Assembly (NCBI RefSeq): GCF_016863275.1
Contig: NZ_BOOO01000007.1
Location: 56,345 to 120,344, forward strand
Direction: 5' to 3'
Source: Planotetraspora mira
GTDB taxonomy: Bacteria; Actinomycetota; Actinomycetes; Streptosporangiales; Streptosporangiaceae
DNA: 64,000 bases
In this document: positions 1 through 9,100 of the stretch, one piece after another
Layout of the letters: every line of letters begins with the position of its first letter
Position numbering within the stretch: position 1 is the stretch's first letter
Made by a program: the position numbers and the translations under genes
Notes under the pieces: model-generated
Databases searched by the model: none
What the model was told of the DNA's origin: nothing
The model's input: only the letters and a program-made list of their open reading frames with translations

Positions 1-321
1 GGCGAGGCGGGCATGCACCGGCTGCTCGCGGAGCATCCCGACATCGACGGGGTGTTCGCGGCCAACGACCTGATGGCGCAGGGGGCGCTCCTCGCGCTCC
101 GCGAGCACGGCCGCGCGGTGCCCGACGACGTCGCGGTGATCGGCTTCGACGACAGCAGCGCCGCGACGGCCTGCCGTCCGCAGTTGACCACGGTCCGCCA
201 GCCCATGGAGGACATGGCGGGAGAGATGGCCCGGCTGCTGCTGGCCCATATCGAGGACCCCGACTTCCAGGTGACCTCGGTCATCTTCCCGCCCGCCCTG
301 GTGGTCCGTCAGTCCGCCTGA
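1..321 (+). CDS. LacI-family transcriptional regulator, C-terminal part (5' truncated by window)
   Basis: The frame is open from base 1, so only the last 106 residues are visible. They form the C-terminal part of a periplasmic-binding-protein-like effector domain: the run GVFAANDLMAQGAL, the strand VAVIGFDD and the segment QLTTVRQPMEDMA are signatures of LacI/GalR regulators. The DNA-binding half lies outside the window. The next gene downstream, a secreted carbohydrate-surface type protein, carries a LacI-type palindrome in its leader, so this regulator is the obvious candidate to control it. The internal ATG at 13 is not the real start. Confidence 0.9.
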   Translation, partial: GEAGMHRLLAEHPDIDGVFAANDLMAQGALLALREHGRAVPDDVAVIGFDDSSAATACRPQLTTVRQPMEDMAGEMARLLLAHIEDPDFQVTSVIFPPALVVRQSA

Positions 322-425
322 GCGTCGCGGACACCTCTGGCCGACGGCGTCGACATGCCGATCCCGCCCGTTTTCCCGGTTTCGAGCGGATGAACCGGAA
401 ATTTCATCGAGTTGAAACGAGCTCC

Positions 426-472
426 TTGACAACCCCTGACAACCAGGTTCACTCTCGTGGAGAGCGCTCTCC
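426..472 (+). promoter_or_regulatory. Promoter-like hexamer and LacI-type operator
   Basis: A TTGACA hexamer (426-431) is followed by the perfect 14-bp palindrome GGAGAGCGCTCTCC (459-472). Palindromes centred on CG with a GAGCGCTC core are typical operators of actinobacterial LacI regulators. The site lies 105 bases after the LacI fragment stop and 53 bases before the start of the discoidin/DUF1996 gene. Assignment to that regulator is inferred from adjacency. Confidence 0.6.
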
Positions 473-525
473 CACCTCCTTTCGCCGTCGCCCTGCGACC
501 GGCACCCCCGTAGTGAGGAGAGAAC

Positions 526-1878
526 ATGCACCAACCCCGCAGTCCCGGCCGGTTACGGCTCGGGCTGGTCATCGCCGCCGTGGCCGCGACGGTCGCGGCC
601 CTCATCGCGATCGTCAGCCCCGCGGTCGCCGCCGACTCCCTGCTGTCGCAGGGCAGGCAGGCGACCGCGTCGTCCAGCGAAGGAGGGGCCTACGCCGCCT
701 ACCTCGCGGTGGACGGGAACCCGGGCACCCGCTGGGCGAGCACGTTCAGCGACCCGCAATGGCTGCAGGTCGACCTGGGAGCCACCGCCACGATCAGCCA
801 GGTGGTCCTGACCTGGGAATCCGCCTACGCCACCGCGTTCAAAATCCAGACCTCACCCAACGGCACGACCTGGACCGACGCCTACACCACCACCACCGGC
901 ACCGGCGGCACCCAGACCCTCGCCGTGTCGGGCACCGGCCGCTACATCCGCCTGTACGGCACCACCAGAGCCACCGGCTACGGCTACTCCCTCTGGGAGT
1001 TCAAGGTCTACGGGACCGGTGGCACACCGGCGCCGACCCCCTCGCCCACGGGCACCTCTCTGGTCACCCATCACGAGTTCCAGGCGAACTGCAGCGTGAC
1101 CCAGAGCCGTCCTGACGACCCGATCGTCTACCCCGGCCTGCCGGGCGCGTCGCACATGCACACGTTCGTCGGCAACGTGACGACCACCGCGAGTTCGACG
1201 CTGGCGTCGCTCCTCGCAGGAGGGACGTCGTGCGTCGTCCCCGCCGACAAGTCGAGCTACTGGTTCCCGCCGGTCTACAAGGGTGACCAGCTCATCGTGC
1301 CGGTAGGCCCGCAGGTGCTCTATTACAAGTCCGGCGTGCTCGACTACACCTCCGTGCGCCCGTTCCCCCAGGGACTCAGGTATGTGGTCGGCAGTCCCAC
1401 CGCGACCCAGGCCGACTTCCAGCGCGCCCCCGGCGCGGTCGAAGGCTGGGAGTGCGGGGAGAGCTTCCACAACTGGGACTTCCCGGCCTCCTGCCCCGCC
1501 GGAAGCCAGCTCAACATCCGCTACCAGGCCCCGAGTTGCTGGGACGGCGTGCACCTCGACAGCGCCGACCACAAGAGCCACATGGCCTACCCCGTCAACG
1601 GCGAGTGCCCGACGACGCACCCGGTCGCGGTGCCGATGCTCGAATACAAGATCGCTTTCCCGGCCGACGGCGACATGTCGCAGGTGAGGCTGTCGAGTGG
1701 CCGCGGCTACACCTGGCACTACGACTTCTTCAACGCCTGGGACCCCGCCACGCTGGCCGCCCTGGTCACCCACTGCATCAACGGCGGCCTGCAGTGCAAC
1801 GCCCGCGGCTACGACCTCTACAAGCCCGAGCGCGGCGCGGCTCTCGACGAGAACTACCGGTTGCCCGGACACCCGTGA
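526..1878 (+). CDS. Secreted discoidin (F5/8 type C) + DUF1996 protein
   Basis: This 450-residue protein begins with a signal peptide (basic start, hydrophobic run about 13-34, cleavage near AVAAD). Residues about 37-165 form a discoidin-type carbohydrate-binding domain, with LSQGRQATASSSEGG and WLQVDLGATATISQVVLTW as recognisable pieces. A Pro/Thr linker (about 168-182) leads to a DUF1996 domain (about 183-445) with HEFQANCSVTQSRPDDPIV and conserved Cys, His and Trp residues. DUF1996 has no established activity; linkage to a sugar-binding module suggests an extracellular polysaccharide role. The ATG at 526 has GAGGAG at 515-520. Transcription is probably controlled by the palindrome at 459-472. 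Confidence 0.9.
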   Translation: MHQPRSPGRLRLGLVIAAVAATVAALIAIVSPAVAADSLLSQGRQATASSSEGGAYAAYLAVDGNPGTRWASTFSDPQWLQVDLGATATISQVVLTWESAYATAFKIQTSPNGTTWTDAYTTTTGTGGTQTLAVSGTGRYIRLYGTTRATGYGYSLWEFKVYGTGGTPAPTPSPTGTSLVTHHEFQANCSVTQSRPDDPIVYPGLPGASHMHTFVGNVTTTASSTLASLLAGGTSCVVPADKSSYWFPPVYKGDQLIVPVGPQVLYYKSGVLDYTSVRPFPQGLRYVVGSPTATQADFQRAPGAVEGWECGESFHNWDFPASCPAGSQLNIRYQAPSCWDGVHLDSADHKSHMAYPVNGECPTTHPVAVPMLEYKIAFPADGDMSQVRLSSGRGYTWHYDFFNAWDPATLAALVTHCINGGLQCNARGYDLYKPERGAALDENYRLPGHP

Positions 1879-1959
1879 GGTCTCCGAGCCTGATGACTCC
1901 CGGGTCCCCGCCGTGCCGTACACGGCGGGGACCCGCGACGTCAGCCGCCTTGGAGACCG

Positions 1960-2754
1960 TCAGGGGAGGATGTGGTCGACGTAGCCGCCGTCCACGCGCA
2001 ACGCGCCCCCCGTCGTCGCCGAGGCGAGGTCGGAGCTGAGGTAGACCACCATGTTGGCGATCTCCTCGGGGTAGATCAGCCGCTTGATCAGTGAAGTCGG
2101 GCGCAACCGCGACATGAACTCGGCCTCGGCCCGCTTCCAGGGCAGCTCGTCGCCGAGGAGCCCACGGACGAACTCCTCGACGCCCTCGGTCCGCGTCGGG
2201 CCGGCGATCACGGCGTTGACGGTTACGCCGGTCCCCGCCATCGCCTTGGCGAAGCCGCGCGACACCCCGAGCAGCGCGGTCTTCGTGACCCCGTAGTGGA
2301 CCATCTCCTCGGGGATCACGACGGCGGAGTCGCTGGCCATGAACTGGACACGACCCCAGCCGCGGTCGCGCATGCCGGGCAGGTAGTGGCGCGCGAGCCG
2401 TATGCCCGACATGACGTTGGCGTTCCAGAAGCTCTGCCAGGTCTCGTCGTCGATCTCCAGCAGCGGCCGGGGCGCGTAGATCCCGAGGTTGTTGACGAGG
2501 ATGTCCACGGCGGGGAGCGCGGCGAACACGGCCGCCGCCCCCTCCGGCGTCGACACGTCGGCGGCGATCCCGTCGATCCGGGCCTGCGGATCGCCGGCCC
2601 GCAACTCCCCGATGACGGCGTCGACGCGATCCGCGGCCCTGCCGTTGATCACCGTGGCAGCCCCGGCGGCCGCCAGCCGCGCCGCGATCACCCGGCCGAT
2701 CCCCTGCGTGGAGCCGCTGACGAAGGCAGTACGTCCTGTGAGATCGATCTGCAT
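1960..2754 (-). CDS. SDR family NAD(P)-dependent oxidoreductase
   Basis: A 264-residue classical short-chain dehydrogenase. The cofactor motif GSTQGIG spans 14-20, the NNLG strand is near 88-91, and the catalytic set is Ser141, Tyr154 and Lys158 (motif YGVTK). The C-terminal RVDGGYVDHIL segment is the usual end of the fold. The substrate cannot be read from sequence. The gene is alone on this strand and divergent from the SnoaL-like gene at 2936, with which it shares about 180 bases of upstream DNA. Confidence 0.9.
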   Translation of the reverse strand: MQIDLTGRTAFVSGSTQGIGRVIAARLAAAGAATVINGRAADRVDAVIGELRAGDPQARIDGIAADVSTPEGAAAVFAALPAVDILVNNLGIYAPRPLLEIDDETWQSFWNANVMSGIRLARHYLPGMRDRGWGRVQFMASDSAVVIPEEMVHYGVTKTALLGVSRGFAKAMAGTGVTVNAVIAGPTRTEGVEEFVRGLLGDELPWKRAEAEFMSRLRPTSLIKRLIYPEEIANMVVYLSSDLASATTGGALRVDGGYVDHILP

Positions 2755-2935
2755 GCCGGATCCCTACCCACGTCGGTGGTGTCACCCCTGCGTGTCGGGC
2801 CGGCGGGGCTCGGTGCGGCACTGACCGCCGACCGCGACATCGGCGCAGGCGAGCGCCGTCAGCGGCAGATCTTGAACAGTACTTTGCATACGCCTGGATA
2901 CCTTGGGGCTCTGCATGGCTTCGAGGGGAGCGAGC

Positions 2936-3376
2936 ATGTCCGATGCTCGGCAACTGCCGGACCTTCTGTACGAGCTGTACGAATCGATCAACAAGCACGA
3001 CCTGGACGACCTGGTGCGCCACTTCCGGCCGAATGCCGTCCTCGTCTCACCCGCGGGCGTCGCGGAGGGCCACGAGGAGATCGCGTGGCACTACGAACAG
3101 ATATTCACCGCGTTCCCCGATGTCGCCTTCACGCCGTGGGAGTCGGCCGACCCCGGCGATCCCGCCCTGACCGAGTGGACCGCGAACGGCACGCACACGG
3201 GGCCCTTCCTGATGCCCAACGGACACGCGCTGGAAGCCACCGGCCGGCGCATCACCGTCCGCGGGTGCTCCGCGTGCGAGTTCGAAGACGACTTGATCCT
3301 CACCCACCGCGTGTACTTCGACCAGCTCGAGCTCTACTCCCAGCTGGGGTGCGACCTCTCCCCCACCGCCTCCTGA
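2936..3376 (+). CDS. SnoaL-like / polyketide-cyclase-like protein
   Basis: A 146-residue protein with the NTF2-like cone fold of the SnoaL/ester-cyclase group. YELYESINKHDLDDLVRHF is the usual first helix, then GHEEIAWHYEQIFTAFPDV, the W/G/T-rich strand EWTANGTHTGPF and a final RVYFDQLELYSQLG strand. Members include cyclases, isomerases and proteins of unknown function, so the reaction is undetermined. The ATG at 2936 is chosen because GAGGGGAG lies just upstream; in-frame TTG (2903) and ATG (2915) starts would add up to 11 residues. Confidence 0.8.
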   Translation: MSDARQLPDLLYELYESINKHDLDDLVRHFRPNAVLVSPAGVAEGHEEIAWHYEQIFTAFPDVAFTPWESADPGDPALTEWTANGTHTGPFLMPNGHALEATGRRITVRGCSACEFEDDLILTHRVYFDQLELYSQLGCDLSPTAS

Positions 3377-3407
3377 ACGTAGTCGCGCGCATCCCGCACC
3401 ACCCCGC

Positions 3408-4394
3408 TCAGACGGGCAGGAAGATCCACGCGGCCGATTCCCTCCCGGGCTCGTAAGCGGAGTCGAGCCGCTTGCCGACCACTCCTGGCAATCCCTGCTC
3501 TCGCGCCGCCTGCCGTACGGCGGGCAGTCCGCCGGGCCAGCTCGGCGCGGTCTGCCAGCGCGGGCCCGCGAGCCGAAGATCCTCCAGCGCGGTTCGGCGG
3601 CGCTCGTACGGCTCGGCGAGAAGAGACCGCCCGTCGTCGTAGACCAGGTCGTAGCAGACATAGACCGAGCTGCCCGCCAGCGTGACGATCTCGCCGTCGA
3701 GCACGACGGCCCTGCTGCCCAGGGCAGGTCCCATCGCGCGGAGCCATCCGTGCCCCGCGGTGATGTCGGCGCCTCCCGGGGAGCGGACCGCCACCCTGCC
3801 GCCCTGGACGTGGACCAGTGCGCGCGCGCCACCCCAGGCGAACTCCCAGGCGAAGCGGGCGGCGTCGCGAGGCGCCCGGCTGCGGGTCACCGCTTCCATG
3901 GGCGACAGGTCGGCGGGCGGCGGCTCCCACGAGCCGTTCGGGGGATCCATCCGGTGGATCATCCAGTTCCGTCCGTGCGTCTGGAACAGGACATAGCGGC
4001 CGGACGCGCGGGAGCCGTTCAGCACGATCTTGACTTCGCGGTCGCTCCACTTCTCCGTCTCGTAGCCGCCGCGGTCCCAGACCGTCATGGTGCCGCCGCC
4101 GTACTCCCCCTGCGGGATCTCTCCTTCGAAGTCGGCGTACTCCATCGGGTGGTCCTCGGTGTGGACGGCGAGGTGGTTCGTCGCGGGGTCGGGAGGCAGG
4201 CCCTTCGGGATCGCCCAGGAGACCAGCACGCCGTCACGCTCGAGGCGCAGGTCCCAGTGCAGCGACCGCGCGTGGTGCTCCTGGATCACGAAGGTGTCGC
4301 CGCCGCCGCCTTCCCGAGGCGCGGCCTCGGGGATCGGCTCGCGCGTGCGCCGGGGGTCGCGCTTCCCTCTGTAGGGCTCGAGTCTGTCCGCCAC
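3408..4394 (-). CDS. LigD-type 3'-phosphoesterase fused to a degenerate ATP-dependent DNA-ligase domain
   Basis: A 328-residue protein. Residues about 33-155 match the 3'-phosphoesterase domain of bacterial NHEJ ligase LigD. His40, His46, Asp48, Arg50, His82 and Tyr86 have the spacing of the Pseudomonas LigD active site, so end-trimming activity is plausible. Residues about 175-328 resemble a ligase nucleotidyltransferase domain (VVLDGEIV; GVVGKRLDSAYEPGRES), but the motif I KxDG is replaced by EFAWGGARA, so the AMP-accepting lysine is missing. It is therefore predicted to be a phosphoesterase with a non-catalytic, perhaps DNA-binding, ligase-like module. No Ku or ligD polymerase gene is adjacent. 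Confidence 0.85.
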   Translation of the reverse strand: MADRLEPYRGKRDPRRTREPIPEAAPREGGGGDTFVIQEHHARSLHWDLRLERDGVLVSWAIPKGLPPDPATNHLAVHTEDHPMEYADFEGEIPQGEYGGGTMTVWDRGGYETEKWSDREVKIVLNGSRASGRYVLFQTHGRNWMIHRMDPPNGSWEPPPADLSPMEAVTRSRAPRDAARFAWEFAWGGARALVHVQGGRVAVRSPGGADITAGHGWLRAMGPALGSRAVVLDGEIVTLAGSSVYVCYDLVYDDGRSLLAEPYERRRTALEDLRLAGPRWQTAPSWPGGLPAVRQAAREQGLPGVVGKRLDSAYEPGRESAAWIFLPV

Positions 4395-4439
4395 GCAGAG
4401 GCCCCTACCCCCGGAGCACGCTCCCGATCTCCCCGGCGG

Positions 4440-5600
4440 TCAGGCCCGTTTGGCGATGGCGGTGATGAACGGCTGGACCAGCCGCGCCGCCAGCGGGCCG
4501 AACGCCGCGAGGATGAGCACGTATGCGGCGGCCACCGGCCCGAGGTCCGGATGGGCCCCTGACGCGACCGCCAGACCGGCGATCACGATGTTGAACTCGC
4601 CCCGGGGGATCAGCGCGATGCCGGCGCGGGCCCATCCCGCTCTCGCGATGCCCGCCCGGCGGGCGGCGTACGCCCCGGAGAGCAGCTTAGTGATCATGCT
4701 GACCACCGCGAGCAGGGCGGCGAGTCCGGCGACCGGGCCGATCTTCGCCGGGTCGGTCTGCAGACCGAAGAAGACGAAGAACACCGCCGCGAACAGGTCC
4801 CGCAGGGGCGCGAGCAACGCCTGGGCGTCCTCGGCCAGTTTCCCCGACAGCGCGATGCCGACCAGGAACGCGCCCACCGCCGCGGACACCTGTAACTGCT
4901 GCGCGACGCCGGCGACGAGCAGGGCGAGGCCGACCACCTTCAGCAGGAGCACCTCGGAGTTCGGGCTGGCGACGAACGCCTGGATGAGCCTGCCGAAACG
5001 TAACGCGACCACCAGCACGACGCTGACCGTCGCCAGCGCGATCGCCACGGTGATCGCGCCGCCGACCAGGCTCAGCCCGGCCAGCACGGCCGTCAGGACC
5101 GGCAGGTAGATGGCCATGGTCAGGTCTTCGAAGACCAGCAGCGACAACACCACCGGCGTCTCGCGGTTGCCGATCCAGCCGAGGTCGGACAGGACCTTCG
5201 CCGTGATGCCGGAAGACGTGGCATAGGTGACGCCGGCCATCGCCAGGGCGGCGACCGGACCCCAGCCGAGCAGGAGTGCGAACGCCGCCCCCGGCAGGGC
5301 GTTGAGCACCACGTCCACGACTCCCGCGCGGGCGTTGCCCTTCAGGCTGGTCACGAGTTCGTCGGCGTTGTACTCCAGGCCGAGGGTAAGCAGCAGGAGG
5401 ATGACGCCGAGTTCGGCGCCGACGGAGATGAACTCCTCACTGGTCGCGAGCGGCAGGATGCCGCCCGTGCCGAACGCCAGCCCGGCGATCAGGTAGAGGG
5501 GAATGGGTGAGATGCCGACGCGCAGGGCCAACGCCCCGAGGATGCCGAGCCCGAGCACGACCGCGCCGAACTCCAGGAACAGTATTGCCGTTTCGTGCAC
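4440..5600 (-). CDS. Cation:proton antiporter (CPA2, KhtU/KefB-like)
   Basis: A 386-residue, almost wholly hydrophobic protein with the 12-13 helices of the Na+/H+ exchanger superfamily. PIPLYLIAGLAFGTGGILPL and the helix around TLGLEYNADEL are typical of K+/H+ antiporters. It lacks the C-terminal NAD-binding RCK domain of KefB/KefC. That role is probably taken by the separate RCK_C protein encoded 8 bases upstream, a two-gene arrangement like KhtT-KhtU, which expels K+ in exchange for protons. Transported ion is inferred. Confidence 0.85.
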   Translation of the reverse strand: MHETAILFLEFGAVVLGLGILGALALRVGISPIPLYLIAGLAFGTGGILPLATSEEFISVGAELGVILLLLTLGLEYNADELVTSLKGNARAGVVDVVLNALPGAAFALLLGWGPVAALAMAGVTYATSSGITAKVLSDLGWIGNRETPVVLSLLVFEDLTMAIYLPVLTAVLAGLSLVGGAITVAIALATVSVVLVVALRFGRLIQAFVASPNSEVLLLKVVGLALLVAGVAQQLQVSAAVGAFLVGIALSGKLAEDAQALLAPLRDLFAAVFFVFFGLQTDPAKIGPVAGLAALLAVVSMITKLLSGAYAARRAGIARAGWARAGIALIPRGEFNIVIAGLAVASGAHPDLGPVAAAYVLILAAFGPLAARLVQPFITAIAKRA

Positions 5601-5608
5601 AAGCCGGC

Positions 5609-6091
5609 CTAACCGTTGGACAGGATGTCGGCGACGGCGGCGGTGCTCTCCGGGCTGCCCACCACGACGACGACGTCACCGTCGGCCAGCGGGAAGTCGG
5701 GTCCGGGGCTGGCGGCCACCTGTCCCGAGTGGACGATCGCCACGATGGAGGCGCCGGTCCGGGTGCGCACGCGGGCGTCCCCCATCGCGCGGCCGGCGTA
5801 CGGCGAGCCGGGCATGATCGGCAGTTGCAGGCTGACCAGCCCCTCGACCTCGCGGTGCAGGTCGTTGAGGCGCTGAACGATACGAGGAGCGCCGAGCAGC
5901 TCGGCCAGCGCGTCGGCCTCCTCGTCGTTCAGCTTCACGGTCTCGCAGGCGCGGTCGGGATCGTCGGGGTCGTAGATCACCAGGTCACGGCGGCCGGTCC
6001 GGTGGGAGACCACTCCGATCCGCCGTCCGGACCGTGTCGTGAACTCGTGCCGCAGCCCGATCCCCGGCAGCGCCGTCTGCTCGACCTCCAC
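5609..6091 (-). CDS. TrkA-C (RCK_C) regulatory subunit, KhtT-like
   Basis: A 160-residue cytoplasmic protein. The N-terminal part (about 1-65) contains GIGLRHEFTTRSGRRIGVV, matching KhtT-type antiporter regulators. The C-terminal RCK_C domain (about 80-158) ends with FPLADGDVVVVVGSPES, a standard TrkA-C signature; this domain in relatives binds ligands such as nucleotides including c-di-AMP. The length equals that of KhtT (about 165). It precedes the antiporter by 8 bases in one transcript and probably gates it. Confidence 0.85.
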   Translation of the reverse strand: MEVEQTALPGIGLRHEFTTRSGRRIGVVSHRTGRRDLVIYDPDDPDRACETVKLNDEEADALAELLGAPRIVQRLNDLHREVEGLVSLQLPIMPGSPYAGRAMGDARVRTRTGASIVAIVHSGQVAASPGPDFPLADGDVVVVVGSPESTAAVADILSNG

Positions 6092-6171
6092 CTGTACCTA
6101 CCGCCTCACTTGATCTCGGACCTTTCGGACCACCGTACCTAGACGGGCAAGTCGGCGGCGCACCCGCGCGT

Positions 6172-9100
6172 CTACGGTTTCCTGGCCCTCTGGATGACCT
6201 CCTCCGTCGTCAGCGGGCTTCTCGGATGGTGACTCAGGCACATGGGGGCCTGGATCCTGGCGAACGCCGTCCCCTCCACGCCCGCGTAGAACTCACCGGG
6301 GCCGAGGTGCCCCACATCCCCGATGGTGCTGTTCTTGGACCGCGCCACCTCCTTCGCCGCCTCGATCTGGGCGGGGCTGTTGAGCAGCCCGAAGAACTGG
6401 GTGGCGGAGTTCCCCGGGATCCGGTTGTGCAGCCCCTTCGGTGCCTGCGTCGCGAAGACGAGGCCGAGGCCGTACTTGCGGGCCTGCGAGGCGAGCGCCA
6501 GCGTGCTGTGCGTGCACGCGGTCATCGCTCCGGACGGCGCGAACGTCTGCGCCTCGTCCATGACGAACAGCCCGCCCAGCGGGCGATCGCCGGCCGGGTG
6601 CCTCCTGATCCAGGAGAACAGCGCCAACTGCAGCAGGTTGACGAAGCTCTGCCGTTGCTCGTCGGACGGCAGCCCGACGAAGCTGATCACTGATATCCGG
6701 GCCCTCTTGCCGGGCGGCGGGGTCAGCAGCACGCCGGGGTCGGCCGCCGCGCCCTCGCCGCCGAACAGCGGATCGCTGACCATCGTCGCCGTCAGGTTCT
6801 GCGCGACCTCCGCCGCGATCTTGTCGGCGTTGGCGAGCGCGCTGACCCCTTCCGGCAGTTCGGAGAGCAGCGCGATCAGGCCGTGGAGGCCGGCGGTGCC
6901 GTGTCGCCCGTAGTACTCGACGGCCTCCTTCAGGACCGCCCGGCCCAGATGCGCCTTCTGCGTCTTCGCGTCGAGTCTCGCCCGGGGCACGAGGGACGCG
7001 ACGGCGGCGCCGACCGCCTCCTTGAACTCGTCGGCGTCGTCCATCAGTCCGCTGAAATCCGGGAGCGGCTGGAAGGCCAGCGGGCGTCCCCCGACCCTGC
7101 CCGGCGTCCAGACCGTGACGTCGGTGTCCGCGAGGTATCGCTGTGCCCTGGCCGCGTCGCCGTCCCGCCATCCGGCGGGCGGTTCCGGCCAGCCGTCACC
7201 CAGGCGCGCGAGGTCGTTGTTGGGGTCGAGCACGATGGCCGACACCCCCTGGAGCGCGCACTCCTCGATCAGCCGGCGGATCAGCACGGTCTTCCCCGAG
7301 CCCGAGCCGGCGAAGATCGCGGTGTGCTTGCGCAACGCCTCCAGGTCCACCCGGGCGGGAGCCTGGTCGGCGGTCGTCCCGATCACGATCGACGGGGCGT
7401 CCGCGCTCCCGTCTGAGACGGCCGGCGCCCGTTTCGCCGCCGGCACGGCCGGGGTCTCTGGCGCGAGATCCCCAGCTGGGACGTCCGTCCTTCCTCTTCC
7501 TGAATCACCGCTCGTGGCGGCCACCGGGTCCGGCGTCGCGGTGTCCCCTCCTGCGTCGGGCATGCCGTACGGAACGGTCCACACGTCGCCGAGTGCGTCG
7601 CCGAGCAGCTTGATCTCACCGGTCGGCCGCCGGGCGGCGAGCCACGCATGGAGGTCGGGCGGGTTGTCCTTCAGCAGAGCGCGAAGGGCCGCGAGGATCT
7701 TCAGGTCCTCCTCCTCGACCTGCAGGGTCCTGCCGCCCGCCCGCTCGAAGGCCGCGACGGCCTCGCGCGTCTTGGCGCCGCCCGACCACTCCGTATTGCG
7801 CAGCAGGAACAACCGTCGTTTGCGGTCACCGATGATCAGGCCTGCCGCGACGGAGGCGTTGCGCATCCGGGTGAGCGCGGCGACCGCGTTCGTCGCCGCT
7901 ATCGCGCGGAAGCTCCAGTGCTCCTCATCCTCGGTGGCCTCATCGAGGCTTCGTCGTAGCCGAGCGTGCAGTGGCGGCTTCGCACTGGGCGGCGCGTCCT
8001 GGCTGTACACGCCTCCCGTCTCGCCCTGCTCAACGATCCACGCGCTCAGGCCCGCCGCCAGGAGTGCGGGCATCGCCGTGTCCTCCGTGGCCGGATCGAG
8101 CGCGGCCGCTGCGTCCGCCGCGACCTGCGCCGTGCTCCTCAGCTCGGCGAACCGCGTGTCGAGGTCCTCCAAGGCGACTCCCGGCGGCACGGGGATCCGC
8201 ACAGGCGGACGCGAGGTGACGCCGCCGACGACTTCGTCGTCCGCCACGGCCTCGAAGCTCTCCAGCTCCGTGATCTCTCCTCTGATCCGGCAGACCCTGA
8301 TATGGGCGTCGATCGCCTTCAGCAGTTGTCGGGGAGTGAGGCCGGGGGCGGTGGCGAACGCCGACGGGCTGACCGGCCAGGTGGGGTGGGGCGCGCGGAA
8401 GCCCATCGAGCGGAACTGGGTTCCGAGCCGCGTCTCGACCAGGGCCCGGCCGGTCTCCGCGTCGGGGATGGCATGGAGCGAGATCGGCCGGCGGAAGCGG
8501 TCCTGGACCGTGTCGGTGGCCTCCTTCTTGATGATCACCCAGGTAGCGGGGATGCACGAGACGACGGTGAGGGTCCTCCGCGTGAAATCCCTGAGCGCCA
8601 TCAGGCCGGCAGCGATCTGGTCGATGGCCAGCGCGTCGTGCCGGCGTCCTCCCAGGTGGACCACGGTCCTGGTCGTGGCGGTCGTGATGAGGGGGTCGAT
8701 CTGGTCAACCGCGACGACGGACGGGCCGGTGAGCGCGAGCAGGCGCGACAGGTCCCTGACGACCTCCTGCGGCGACTTCTGCCCTCGTCGTATGCCCCAC
8801 TTGGCACGTTCCCCCGGTTCCTCTTCCGGCTGGGAGCCGAGGAGGGTGTCCGCGACGTCCTGGGCGTGACGGTCCGCCGAGGCGCGCAGGACGAGGGCCC
8901 GCGCGACATCGCGGCTCTCCCGGCCCACGTGCCCGTCGAAGCTGATCAGCGAGTCGATGAAGCCGTCGAGGGCCTCCGTCGTGAGAGGCGCGTCACCGAT
9001 CACCGTGCGCCGCACCATGCGCGGGACGCCGATCTGCGACGACAGGCGGCGCAGGAACGCCTTGAGCTGGCTCTCGCCGTCCAGCTCGCGGGAAAGGCCG

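Noticed and set aside
1778..3022. Long minus-strand arginine-rich frames overlapping the SDR gene, and similar frames elsewhere
   Set aside because: They are shadow frames of GC-rich coding DNA, rich in Arg/Gly/Ala/Pro without domain signatures.
3408..4394. Functional ATP-dependent DNA ligase
   Set aside because: Motif I lacks the nucleotide-accepting lysine.
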